Below are positions 33,875-44,429 of a stretch of 64,000 nt of DNA, piece by piece. The position numbers and the translations under genes were made by a program. The stretch is from the NCBI RefSeq assembly GCF_000002075.1, contig NW_004797572.1:421828-485827 (forward strand), read 5' to 3'. The DNA comes from Aplysia californica. Lineage: Eukaryota > Mollusca > Gastropoda > Aplysiida > Aplysiidae. Below the pieces are notes generated by a model. It had not been told where the DNA came from and made no database searches. It saw nothing but the letters and a program-made list of their open reading frames with translations. The number at the start of each line of letters is the position of its first letter. Position 1 is the first letter of the stretch.

Positions 33875-36800
33875 AGAGATAATTAAGCGCTCATGAAAAC
33901 AAAAATAAACTTGTGACACCCAACACAGAATTCAGACTTTGTCAAAAAAGTAGAAATATACCCAAACAACTGTCACATGTCACATCATAACCCCGACAAA
34001 ATGCATATAGAAATACCAGTATGTAACTAGACTGATAATTGCAACACTGTAAGAGAAGTAGGCCTGTAACACCTGCCAAACACCCACAATGGTAAGAGAG
34101 GAAAAATGATGGCCAAAAAGAATTGTCTGCACTCTCCCTAATCCACATTTTTAAAAAATAACAGCTTTTACAATTCATAAACTACAGCAATGAAATGCAC
34201 TGATGAAGATGCAAACGAAGTTAAACAAAGTGATAGAACTTGATACAGAAAAGTTAAAGAAGATGAAAACTAAACAAATTCTACCTTCCGAGTCTAGTCT
34301 CCTTATTACACCTTCAGGGACGGTTAAACGTTTCAACACAATAAGAAAATTTGCGCAGTCCATTTTAAAGCCAATACAAGATGGATTAATGGTGTTCCGC
34401 AATGAACGTGAGGAATATAATTCAATTGCTTCAATTCCCAGCTACCAAGTTGCAACCCCAGTGCTTTCTTGTCATATCTCCATTTTTAATAACAGTGAAA
34501 ACAGTTCATAACAAAGAGTGAGCTTAAGAAGATGTCACATTTTCACTGTTTTAAAAAATGGAGATACGACAATTAAGCACAGAAGTCGTGAAGTGTAGCT
34601 CGTGTCATGGGGGAAAAAATGAATACTCACATCTTTTTCAACTACATGAACAGAAAATAAAATCTTATTTTGGGCCGCCTTATACCTACAGACCAAAAAA
34701 AACCTTTACCCACGGGGAAAGTCTATATAACTCTCCAACAAAGCGCAAAACTCACACAAAAATTGACAGGAAGCAAGCTGAACCATGCAGAAGAAGAAAC
34801 ACATTACAAAAACAACAGTATTTTGGAAGCAGCCATGGCAGCTCCGAAGATACAGTTCACAGTTGAACAAAGTATTTATTATGGTTGGAACATTATTATA
34901 TTGAAACAAAGTCCCCTATGCAGACCCGGAATTTCTTCTGTAAATGGTTTGGAATCAGCCCCAAAGACCGTAATATACCAAGTAAAGTAACAATACCTAT
35001 GTGGGTGGCTGACTTCAAATCACATGGCTCTGATGAAAATAAAAACAAGAGATCAAAAACTTGGGTCACCCACAGTGGGAGATCGAAGCAAGCGCGCACT
35101 GTTGAGAAGGTGGCAGGGGTGGGGGAGTCTGTGAGCGAAGAACCTAAAGGTCAGTTCATTGTCATTTTATTTTTATTGTAATAACAATTGCTAGAGAATC
35201 TGTTCATTGTATGTTGAAGTACAATCTGAAGTTTAAACCATACAAGATCCAGGTAGGCCTACATCAAAGGCTCAGTAAATGGAAAATGTCAGAGTGTAAT
35301 TCCATCAAGCGCTTAGAGTGTGTATGGTCCAAAACGGACATCACATGGAGCAAGTGCTCTAACTTCCATTGAAAATTTGTCATAATAAATCCGGATGTGA
35401 ACAAGTGCGTATGCGAAATCTTGTGTTTCTATCTCTATTTTAACCGTTTTTATGGATGTCTCTGTGGATAAAGGTTTTTTGGGGTCACTTGGTATATACA
35501 TATGTTTCAATTTCTGTAACATGCAGCACAGACCTGTTACAAGCCATCTAGAGATAAAGCTGATACAGAGTAAAATGCAACCAGATTTGAAGCCCCCCCC
35601 TCCTAAAAAAAACATATATGAAGAACCCGAAGACAATAATTACACCTTCAATTTCCAAACCACACACGAACACAACTGCAGATGACATTATAAACCATTA
35701 TATTACATTATGATTCCGACTAATAACAAATACAAAGGTATAAATCAGCGGTTGTCAGGTATAAGAATGACAAAGGAAGAGCCACATAGCTGGTTTGATA
35801 TGCACAAAAAATTAGATAACAGATCCCTAATAACAAAGTAATAAAATAAAGAAAGGTTGAGTAACTGACACCATACTACAGTCAATCATTTCATTTTCAT
35901 GGAGCTTCACAGCATCATCACACCAGAACCAAATCAACTTAGAGTCGAGAAAAAGTTCCAAAAGTAGCTGAGTCAGCTTCAGCATCACATAAAACTAGAT
36001 CTATACCAAATATAAGAAAATTCAAATACCCTTTAATATGGTTATCATAGCTATAGAGAATTGCTTCTTGACGACAAAATATTTATCACGCAATTCTGGG
36101 GTTTTGATATAATATACATAATATATAGTATACCTCTCAATGTCAAATAAACACTCCCACACACATGGAATGAAAACTGTTTGACAACAAAACAGGAACA
36201 TTAGTCAAAGTGCTTATAGATAATATTATAATTTATAATGTATTTGCTCAGTAGTGCAAAGACCAAAATATTATCACAAAGTACTTAACCCGATCATTAA
36301 GGCCTTTGAGAACAAACTGAAAAAGCTGGCTCAAAAGAAGTAGGTTTCAAAATCAAACCCGGTTCTCAGGAGTGAGTTAACAACAACAATAAAAGGGGCT
36401 CAAGGAAACCTATTCCTAACATTGCGATACAAAATATGTGCATAACTACGTCTATAAGACAGCTTCAAGGGGATAAGATTTTATAAGGATTGAAAAATAT
36501 TCTAATTCAACTAGTCGGACATAAAAGAGCAAAATACAACGACTGAAAACATGTTACATGATACGATTGCTATTACCTGAACAAGATATATTCACTTTTA
36601 TAAAAAAAATAATGTAACTCAAAATATATTTGTGAATTTAAAAACACTCATTTGTCAGGCAATACTACTTAAAAATGGCCAGGCACCCAATTGTAAAAAC
36701 AAAAAGATGAAGAAGCCACTATGAATAAAATAAAACCAAATATTACAAAACTCGAACACAACACAAAAACAAAGTCACCACCTAAGAAGTCTAAATCGCA

Positions 36801-36885
36801 AATCTGGGACATCTATAAATTCTCAATAATCTGAAAAAAAGGAAGAAAATAGCCATTCCTTTTCATACTTTACTTACCCCCCCCC
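33875..36885. other. Intergenic, AT-rich, no gene recognised
   Basis: ORFs of up to about 107 codons occur on both strands, but they overlap each other, are rich in K, N, F and S as expected from AT-rich DNA, and have no family resemblance. A microsatellite-like TATAATATA region lies near 36110-36135. Nothing here could be supported as a gene. Confidence 0.5.
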
Positions 36886-36889
36886 TCAT

Positions 36890-37590
36890 TCTGTTCAAAA
36901 TTGAATTTTTTCCAATTGTTCACAAGAGATAATCCAATCCCTCCCTTCAGAGGGTTTTTACATTTAGGACGGAGAGTGCTTTGCCCACTCAACCCTGTTT
37001 TCAAACTCAAACAAAATTATCAAGTTTGATTCTATTGGCTCTAACCTTAATGCCATGCCACCAAGCAAGAAAGAGGAGTAGGGGTGCAATTTTGGGGTAG
37101 ACAAAATGTCACCCCATATCCATGTATGAGCACTTAGCAGCTAGAAGTTTGAAATTAGCTTGACCAATGTCTGCTGCCCTGATCACATCGCCAGCTAAGA
37201 AAAAGAGTTCTTCAAATTATTGTTACATGCACGGGAGGGGTTGCACTGGTTGACTGTGTTTATTACACCTATGGGTAGGTGTGTAAAGGGTGGAAGCAAA
37301 AGAGATGTTCAAACGCCAAACAGTGGTCCTATGAAAAGCAAGCACTGGTGGCAATGGAAGAGTAGGACTGATGCATGTTATTACAAGAGAGGATAGCACT
37401 TGAGAGGTGTGAAGTTTTTTTACCACTGCTTGCTGATCGGATAAGCAGCCCGTGATCCCACCGCCTGGACCTTTGAACCCCCCATCCATCTCCCCCCTCC
37501 TAATTTCCACTGTCTAAGAAGGAAAATTTCCAAGATGGAATTTTTTTTCTGGCTCCCTGGCAATTCCCTCTTGTTACACAGATTTGACTG
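36890..37590 (-). mobile_element. Degraded pogo-like element, family of 42532-43391
   Basis: On the minus strand it starts GTACAGTCAAATCTGTGTAAC (right border at 37590, before TA) and follows the 42532-43391 element through landmarks such as AGTGGTCCTATGAAAAGCAAG (37322-37342, plus-strand wording), GGTGGAAGCAAA, and GTTTGATTCTATTGGCTCTA. The far end near 36890 has lost a clear terminus. Confidence 0.65.
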
Positions 37591-38445
37591 TACTTAGTAC
37601 ATGTAGATGAATGATAATGAACAACTTAACATCATTTTGTTCACTGCAGTCAATAATCTTGAGTGTTCAGTGAATACAGTATTTTAGCACTCACCAAACT
37701 TACAAAGAGAATAAAATGCACAGTCCTATTGAGCAATTAAATGCCAAACAGAAAACACTTTTACTTTCTTTTTAGATTTTTTGAGTGTCAATCAACTGGT
37801 GAAAAGGAAGCAAAAGCTCTTCAGAACAGTCCATATACATGCTTTTAAAACAAACTTCATGAAAAAGAGCATAACGCACAAACTGTTTGACTTCTCAAAT
37901 AATCATGCCTTTAGGCAAAAAACCAAATTTCAATTTCACTGAAAAATTAAAGATGAATTGCAACATTTCATATTAGTACCAGACTCACAAGACACAAAAA
38001 CAGAAATATACTGTTACAAAAATATCATAATTCAGTACACTTTTAAAAAAGAATGTGCACACTATACATGTATATTGAGTACAGCAGATGGATTTAGGGA
38101 GCTGCCAACTAGGGAGAAAGAGACTTACTGTCATTGATATAGCATCCCAAGGGGGCAAAGTGTTAAAAACATTGATAGCGACATGGACAATTCAATACCG
38201 TAATTAAAACAAAAATTGTAAAGTTATTTGGATACATATTATGAATTATGCTAAGTCTGAATTTAAAAAAGGCAAACAAATCACTGCAAACAGAAAAGCA
38301 AAAATCTAAGGACTGTGGTAGAAACGCAATAAAACAAAAGAGGAATGTAAACCAATGATTTGAAAAGTAAACTTCTTATAAAATAAGAAAAGATCATTGT
38401 AATGACAAATTGCTAAAATATATATATATATATGTATGCGGTAGA

Positions 38446-38558
38446 GTCTAGGGGGACCAGGATTTTGGTCCACGAAGACTGCGTGTCTAGGGGGACCAGG
38501 ATTTTGGTCCACGGAGATTAACATTGCGATCTTTTCATTCAAAACCTGGGTGGGTTAT

Positions 38559-38639
<81 letters not shown>

Positions 38640-39007
38640 GAGAGAGAGAGAAAGGAAGTGAGAAAGAAAGAAAGAGACGGAGAGAGAGAGGGAGAGAGAA
38701 AAGGGCGTGTGGGGGGGGGGGGGGCAGAGCGTGAGAGAAAGAGAGACGAATAAGTGTACATGATACAAAGGGAGCGATTTAGAGAAAAATGAATAGGACA
38801 ATAATAATGTGCATGCTCAGGCATGTTCTGCGTGCATGCGTGAGTGAGTGAGTACATTTTTAAGCTATTCTTCAAAATATTGTCCAACGAGCAACGATGC
38901 GACCGTCCCTGCCATTTGGGAAAACGAAATGACAGCTGGAAGCAGAAGGAAATGACTCATGAGGTCACGCATACGCAAAGCAAAATATTTTCATGGTCCC
39001 CCTAGAC
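38446..39007. mobile_element. Inverted-repeat element GTCTAGGGGGACCA carrying (GA)n
   Basis: GTCTAGGGGGACCA at 38446 is answered by TGGTCCCCCTAGAC at 38994-39007. At the left the block GTCTAGGGGGACCAGGATTT with TGGTCCACG is present twice in tandem (38446 and about 38484). The interior holds a (GA)n tract at 38562-38635 with GA-rich continuation to about 38750. No transposase. A non-autonomous element is the simplest reading. Confidence 0.55.
38562..38635. repeat. (GA)n microsatellite
   Basis: Pure GA dinucleotides followed by impure GA/GAAA sequence and a G homopolymer at about 38710-38723. Confidence 0.95.
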
Positions 39008-39071
39008 CATGTGTATCTGTGGACCAGGATCCTGGTATCGGAAGACACTTCCTAATCCTACATAAATAATA

Positions 39072-39500
39072 TGTGTCGTGACGTGGTGGAATAAGGTGCT
39101 CGTCAATTTTTGGGAATATGTGGTGATTGGTATCATATCTGTTCATTTGCCTTGCTTGTGGTGAAAAAAATATCCATCTATGTTGAATAGAAGTCGAAAT
39201 ATTTGCGATTGAAGGAGGTCAGGGTTGTCTGGTTTCAGAGGTAAAATTAGCGAGAAAATAGCCTCCAAAGTTTTGTAATTTCCATAGCTTGAGAATCCTT
39301 GGAAATTGAAAAGTGATATTTTTTTAGCCTTTAATCAATGTTTTTCAGTAAAATCTACACAGAAATATGTTTTTAAAGGGATGTAAAAGGTGCCAAAAAA
39401 AGAAAATTAGGAAAAAAATTCCCCTGCAGTCATAGAAAAATGCCAAATTCTTTGATTTCACTATTTTGACGAGCGCCTGATTTCACCACGATGATTCACA
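39072..39500. mobile_element. MITE of the CAGGYGCTCGTC family, copy 3 (inverted)
   Basis: Left end TGTGTCGTGACGTGGTGGAA with AAGGTGCTCGTC, right end GACGAGCGCCTGATTTCACC to about 39500. The interior is the reverse complement of copies 1 and 2, for example TTACCTCTGAAAC-type sequence appears as GTTTCAGAGGTAA at 39230-39244. Confidence 0.8.
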
Positions 39501-39611
39501 TATGATGCATGTACGTATCAGCAGGAACATTTACATTTAAATTAAAACTTACTGAAGTAAATTCATAATCAGATAATATTATGGCACTAAAAAAGTGTGT
39601 TGGTTAAATAC

Positions 39612-39617
39612 TTTATT
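39612..39617 (-). terminator. Possible poly(A) signal of the sugar-transporter gene
   Basis: TTTATT on the plus strand reads AATAAA on the minus strand, 983 bp after the transporter stop. It abuts the TTAA of the element at 39620-40392, so that insertion would form most of the 3' UTR. Another signal further downstream is possible. Confidence 0.25.
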
Positions 39618-39619
39618 AA

Positions 39620-40392
39620 CTCAATGACTCCCATCATTGCAACATTTGTTATTTTTCTTGGTCTAACCCCCTCCCCCCTCCCCCCACATTGCATCACCTG
39701 TGATATATACTGACTATTGACCGTTGATAGAGCACATTATCTGTTGTTACAATGGGTTTAGTTTCTAAACAAAAACAATAATTTTTACAATTGCCATTCT
39801 GTTTAAAATGTTAATTCAAACCACCAGAACTTTTTGACATAGAATGTTTTAACTTAGCCTAACCTGGACACTGAACAGCATCCCTGAGATTCTTTTCAGT
39901 CATGAAGGCAGATCTGTGAGTCACAGGTCTACCCTTGGTGTTCCTAGAAGTACTGGCAAATATTTCTACCTCTTCCACACAAAGCAGACTGGGACTATTG
40001 AGTAGCCTACATGCATTCTTTCATTTTTTGTTCATTTTCCTCTATAAAATTCCTTTAGTTCCGGTGTGACCCCAAGTTATTGGGCACTTCATGTTCATTG
40101 ATAAAAACATCTATAAATTATATCAAAGTCTGAAAAATAATGTGGAATAAATAGGGTCAAAATAAAAAGGCATACTAAACTTCAAAATTAGTTTTCTGAT
40201 AGATAGTTGTTCGGGCTTGTTTCTACTTTTTTAATTAAAGTAACAAATCCTTATTATATATATATATCTCTAATTTGCATGGAACCCAAGTTTTGTGTGA
40301 ATGTAGCAAAAAGTGTAAGATATTCTAAAAATACCCTTCACTTGTCTGGTTCCCTGAGATTTCTTTCAGCCAAAATACTGGTAGTCAGTGAG
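39620..40392. mobile_element. piggyBac-like non-autonomous element, TTAA-flanked
   Basis: TTAA at 39616-39619 and at 40393-40396 flank inverted termini CTCAATGACTCCCA (left) and, read inward from the right, CTCACTGACTACCA. The interior is about 770 bp, AT-rich and without a transposase ORF. It lies within 210 bp of the transporter stop codon, probably within its 3' UTR. Confidence 0.72.
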
Positions 40393-40599
40393 TTAAAATA
40401 TTTTAAAGGCTTTTGCGCAAAAAATGTAAGCCTTGCAAAAAAAAAGTTGTGCCCAGTCACATTCCTTTGTCTAACAACACTTCAAATTTCAGAGCAGACC
40501 TCTCATATCCAGTGACAAGTTTTTCTATCATCAGAGAAAGAAAAAGTCAAAATAGAAGAAAAAAAACAACTTTTCACCAAAATACACCATTAACTTTTT

Positions 40600-41994
40600 T
40601 TATACTAAAATAGTTCCTTTCCCAGCAAAGTACATCTCAATATCCTCCAAAGATTTACCCTTTGTTTCAGGAATATATTTTCCAACAAACCACACAGCTA
40701 TAGCACAACAAATACTAAAGAAATAGAAAATACCATCATTGCCCATAATCTGTTGAAAAGTAGCAAACTGGCTGGTTACAATAAAAGCTGATCCCCATGA
40801 AGCAATGATTGCAACTGATCCTGCAGTACCTTTGCAGCGAGTCGGAATCATTTCTGACATGATAAGCACAGGGACAGGACCCCAACCAAGAGAAAATCCA
40901 ATTATGTAAGTAGTAAGGCAACAAACTGGTAACCATGTTTTAAGAGACTGTCCAAGATAACCTGAACTAGACAGCTTGTAATACAGCCCAAATAAGAAGA
41001 GCGTTAAGGCCATCACAAGACCGCCAATGTGAAGAAGTTTCTTTCTTCCGGCACTGTCCATGAGATAAACAGCAACAATAGTGGCAAATATTTGGACAAT
41101 TCCAATTATTTCAGTAGCAGCGTAAGCAAAATCACCGACAGCAGTTTCAAAAATTGAAATGGAATAAAACATGACAGCGTTTATACCAGAAAGCTGCTGA
41201 AAAATCATAATGCAAACAACTAAAAATATAGGATGTGACAGTTCTCTTTTCATTAGCATTTCTGAAAATGAAACACTCTCTTCAGGATCTGAACCTTCCT
41301 CAATTTCTTTGCATTCTTCACTGACATCAGTGTGTGGATCTCTGAGACTACTCAGAGCTTTGAAAGCATCTGCTTTTCTGTTTTTCATGAGCAGCCACCG
41401 AGGAGTTTCAGGAATGAAAAATGTCAATAGCCCACCTAGCACACTGGGAATAATGCATAAGTTTGCAAGCCATCTCCATTCAAAAAATGACCCCAAAATA
41501 TAAGCTGCGGCTATTCCAATGGTGATGAGCAGTTGCACACTTGAACCCAAGATGCCACGCATGGAAGGAGTGGAGATTTCAGCAATGTACATTGGGACAC
41601 ACACTGTGACCATTCCACTCCCAATGCCAGTTAAAAATCTACCGAAGTTGCATTGGTATGTTTCTGAGGCTGAAGCAATGATGAAAAATCCAGCTGCAAA
41701 CGGTATCGATAAAAATGTCAGAGAAAGCTTTCGCCCTGCCTTTTCGATGAGCCATCCACCCAGCGGACCACCAAGCAATGCACCGATCGTAAGAAGAGAT
41801 CCAAACCAACTGCTGTCTTCCTTCTTAATAACTCCACGTTTGATCATGCTAGGGATAGCTGGAGAGCTGTAGCCAATAGCTAATCCAAAATTCATCGCTC
41901 CTAATAAAGCACAAAAGGCAATGAAGATAAGCTTTTGGTGAGATCCTTCATACTTTGTGTTGATCACACGCCCAGCGGTTTGTTTGTCGGCCAT
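40600..41994 (-). CDS. SLC2/MFS sugar transporter, GLUT8/Tret1-like, single exon
   Basis: Facilitative hexose or trehalose transporter of the major facilitator superfamily, with twelve predicted membrane segments. Motifs, numbered from the chosen start: EKAGRK 84-89 (loop 2-3), GRFLTGIGSG 118-127, YIAEISTPSMRG 136-147, IPETPRWLL 194-202, QQLSGINAVMFY 266-277, DSAGRK 313-318, GWGPVPVLIMSE 370-381, IPETKGKSLEDIE 441-453. These are the signature sugar-transporter motifs in order and at normal spacing; 464 aa is the usual length. The first ATG is at 41994-41992 in a good context (A at -3, G at +4) with the reading MADKQTAGR; the in-frame codon two triplets upstream is TTG. Substrate (glucose versus trehalose) and membrane (plasma versus endolysosomal) cannot be decided. 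The whole CDS is uninterrupted, unlike vertebrate SLC2A8. Confidence 0.95.
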   Translation of the reverse strand: MADKQTAGRVINTKYEGSHQKLIFIAFCALLGAMNFGLAIGYSSPAIPSMIKRGVIKKEDSSWFGSLLTIGALLGGPLGGWLIEKAGRKLSLTFLSIPFAAGFFIIASASETYQCNFGRFLTGIGSGMVTVCVPMYIAEISTPSMRGILGSSVQLLITIGIAAAYILGSFFEWRWLANLCIIPSVLGGLLTFFIPETPRWLLMKNRKADAFKALSSLRDPHTDVSEECKEIEEGSDPEESVSFSEMLMKRELSHPIFLVVCIMIFQQLSGINAVMFYSISIFETAVGDFAYAATEIIGIVQIFATIVAVYLMDSAGRKKLLHIGGLVMALTLFLFGLYYKLSSSGYLGQSLKTWLPVCCLTTYIIGFSLGWGPVPVLIMSEMIPTRCKGTAGSVAIIASWGSAFIVTSQFATFQQIMGNDGIFYFFSICCAIAVWFVGKYIPETKGKSLEDIEMYFAGKGTILV

Positions 41995-42078
41995 CTTCAA
42001 ACGCTACGTTGTTGCTTTGCTTGCATGACGTCCAAAGCGTGACCTCCTCGCAGGCAGGCTGAGGCAGGTCATATTTAG

Positions 42079-42100
42079 GTCATGTGACATGTCATGTGAT
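42079..42100 (-). promoter_or_regulatory. Tandem TCATGTGA boxes upstream of the transporter
   Basis: GTCATGTGAC (42079-42088) and GTCATGTGAT (42091-42100) are two E-box/M-box sites 12 bp apart, about 85-105 bp upstream of the start codon. The core is the preferred site of MiT/TFE and USF-type bHLH-zip factors. A CRE-like TGACGTC lies at 42026-42032. Function is inferred from motifs only. Confidence 0.4.
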
Positions 42101-42447
42101 CTGCTGTGTCTTCACGCTTCATTCGCGAAGCCAGACGCAAGTTACATAACAGTAAAACTTAACAGCACGAAATTAAGAAGCCAGAGGGTTATCTGTCTCC
42201 TATTTGTGTAAAAGAACGAAAGAACATAATCCACACAAAAGCAGTAAGGAAATATTGTCTAATCTATAACGTTCACCTATCTAGAATCTATGTTTACTTA
42301 TTTGTGTTCAGATCTATTATAAATATTGGACTATTCTAATCTAGAGAGCATGACTATGACATGATTAATAAATCTAATAAATTATAATGATTTTGTAATG
42401 ATGTGCAACGTGCTGAGGCTAGACAGCGAGACTAGAGTCTCGTTCAC

Positions 42448-42496
42448 TAGATCTAGATCTAGATCTAGACAGCGACTAGATCTAGATTCTAGATCC
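42448..42496. repeat. (TAGATC)n tract
   Basis: Repeated CTAGATCTAGAT units with short interruptions, 36 bp before the pogo-like element. Similar tracts occur at 5625-5668, 6798-6826 and 43668-43768. Confidence 0.85.
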
Positions 42497-42531
42497 ACCA
42501 GCGATCGCCTTTGGTATGAGCTGTTCTAATA

Positions 42532-43391
42532 CAGTCGAACCTATGTAAGACGGAATCGCAAGGGAGCGGGAAAAAAATTCTGTCTTAGACAGGGGAATTT
42601 AGGGGGTGGGGGGTTCAAAGGCCCAGCCAGTTGGATCAAGGATCGCTTGTCCGATCGGCAAGCAGTGGTCAAAACTTCACACCTCTCAGCTGCTATCCTG
42701 TCTGATAGTGACATGCGTCAGTCTTACTTATCCAATTACCACTAGTGCTTGCCTTTCATAGGACCACTGTTTGACGTATTAAAAACAGAAACGTTTGAAC
42801 ATCTCCTTTGCTTCCACCCTTAGTCCCACCCACCAATGCCACCCCTCACTGTCATCATTGTAACAACGATTCGAGGAACTCTTTTTTCAGCAGGCCGTAC
42901 GATCAGGGCGGCAGGCATTGGTCAATCTTATTCCACACCTCTGGCTTCTAGCTACCCAGGAAAGTTTCCCTAGTGGCTGGCTACTCGAGCACTCTCACGG
43001 GCAGTCGTGAGATATCACACCCACACTACACTGACCATCTGTAGCGCTCAGTGCTCACACGATGGGGTAACATAGGGTTACTTCTACTCTACCCCCATTG
43101 CACCCCTACTCCCCTTCCTCGCCCAGCGGCATGGCCATGGCATCAAGTTTAGAGCCAGCGGAATCAAACTTGCGAGTTTTGTTTCAAATCAGGGCTGAGC
43201 GGGCAAAGAATTTTCCGTCTTAGACAGGTGAAACCCTCGGAAGGGAGCAGATTTTTCTTTCCGTTTCCGCGTTGGACAGGTTTCCGTTTTATACAGGTAA
43301 TTAAAGATGAATATATCAAGGGGGGAGCGGGGATATTCCGTTAAGACAGGTTTCCGTTTTACACAGGTTTCCGTTAAGGCAGGTTCGACTG
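42532..43391 (+). mobile_element. Pogo/Tigger-like element, CAGTCGAACCT family, copy 1
   Basis: Left end CAGTCGAACCTATGTAAGAC preceded by TA (42530-42531); right end AGGCAGGTTCGACTG followed by TA (43392-43393). Subterminal repeats of the type CCGTCTTAGACAGG and CCGTTTTACACAGG sit near both ends. The 860-bp interior has no transposase. It aligns end to end with 49479-50299 and, inverted and decayed, with 36890-37590. It lies about 540 bp upstream of the transporter start. Confidence 0.88.
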
Positions 43392-43396
43392 TATAT

Positions 43397-43648
43397 GGGT
43401 AAGATTGAAGAATACCGGACCAGCGGACTGACTTTGCCTATGTCTCAACCATAGGAATTCATAATTTTCCCGTTTTTAAATCTCTCAATGGAGAATCTCG
43501 GACTGGTAGATCTATTCATTAAAATTTTGTCAGGGGGGAGACCCCCCTGAACCCCACCCCCCCTCTCCTCCACCCCAACCACCCTCCCCACTTACCCCAC
43601 TTTCTCGCGCAATAATGTACGAGTGGTCCGGTATTCTTCAATCTTCCC
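43397..43648. mobile_element. 252-bp MITE, GGGWARATTGAAGAATACCGGACC family, copy 2
   Basis: Reverse-complement copy of 5865-6123: starts GGGTAAGATTGAAGAATACC, ends with the inverted GGTATTCTTCAATCTTCCC, and carries the same C-rich/G-rich interior (about 43530-43600). Only five bases (TATAT) separate it from the pogo-like element on its left. Confidence 0.82.
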
Positions 43649-43667
43649 AATATATATGAATGTTAGG

Positions 43668-43768
43668 CCTAGATCTAGATTCTAAATCTAGATTGTCTAT
43701 ATAATATTATTTTTCAATTTGGTAGGTGCTATCTAGATTCTAGATCTAGATCTAGAATCTAATCTAGA
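43668..43768. repeat. (TAGATC)n-rich tract
   Basis: Two clusters of TCTAGATCTAGA units at 43668-43696 and 43730-43768. Confidence 0.8.
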
Positions 43769-43788
43769 TCTAGTCATTTATGACTTAC

Positions 43789-43893
43789 AACGCCGCGTTC
43801 TGAATAGCTCCCGTGCTATTTGAAACGCCGCGTTCTGATCAATTAACTCCCAGCTATTTGAAACGCTGCGCGTTCTGAATAGCTCCCACTCCC
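43789..43893. repeat. Three-copy tandem repeat, about 35 bp
   Basis: Units begin AACGCCGCGTTCTGA and continue ATAGCTCCCG...GCTATTTG; copies start near 43789, 43824 and 43861. The second copy has a small insertion (TCAATTA) and the third is shortened. Confidence 0.7.
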
Positions 43894-44342
43894 ACGCCAG
43901 TCTAGTTCTAAGCCTAGTAGCCATCGTTTCTCCATAATAATATTGTAATTCTGCCGGGCGCCGGCGTTTTTTAATTAGCAGGGGGTAGTGTCTACATTCT
44001 CTAACGTTAATAGGCCTAGAGAACGAATACAAGCTGTCTACGTTCTCTAATGTTCATAGTGATTCCAAGCGTGGCATCGAATCCCGATCCCGGAAAATTT
44101 TATTTTTTTTTCATCTCCTGAGCCTAAACTAAAAAAATAAAAATTAGACTCATAGCTCAAGGAAATAAGCCACTATTGAACTTTAACCAGGCCTAAATTG
44201 GTAGGAAAAGTATCGGCCTATACTTTGTAGAATGCTCCTCTTGGGGACATACATGCTTCATCACTACATAAAAAACTATAATTTTATAATTATGGGAAAA
44301 AATTGTGTGTCAGTCGGGAAGAGGAGAAGAAGAAAAAAAACC

Positions 44343-44427
44343 TTCCAGGACCGGAATTCGATCCCACACTCATAAAACAATGGTTTGACTTCAAACGCAG
44401 ACGCGCTGTCCATTAGGCCATAGAACT
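44343..44427 (-). repeat. tRNA-like sequence, probable SINE head
   Basis: On the minus strand, TGGCCTAATGGACAGCGCGT (A box) and GGATCGAATTCCGG (B box) are spaced as in a tRNA; the A-box half resembles arginine tRNA (GGCCTAATGGAxAxGGCGTCTG). The acceptor stem does not pair cleanly and the sequence runs on into a C/T-rich body, so I read it as a tRNA-derived SINE or pseudogene. Confidence 0.5.
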
Positions 44428-44429
44428 TC

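Noticed and set aside
34203-35181. Overlapping plus-strand ORFs of about 100 codons each
   Set aside because: Several frames overlap, composition follows AT-rich DNA, and no family resemblance or splice partners were seen.
41210-41872. Plus-strand ORFs of about 100 codons
   Set aside because: Antisense shadows of the sugar-transporter gene.
44343-44427. A functional arginine tRNA gene
   Set aside because: A and B boxes are present but the acceptor stem does not pair and a SINE-like body follows.
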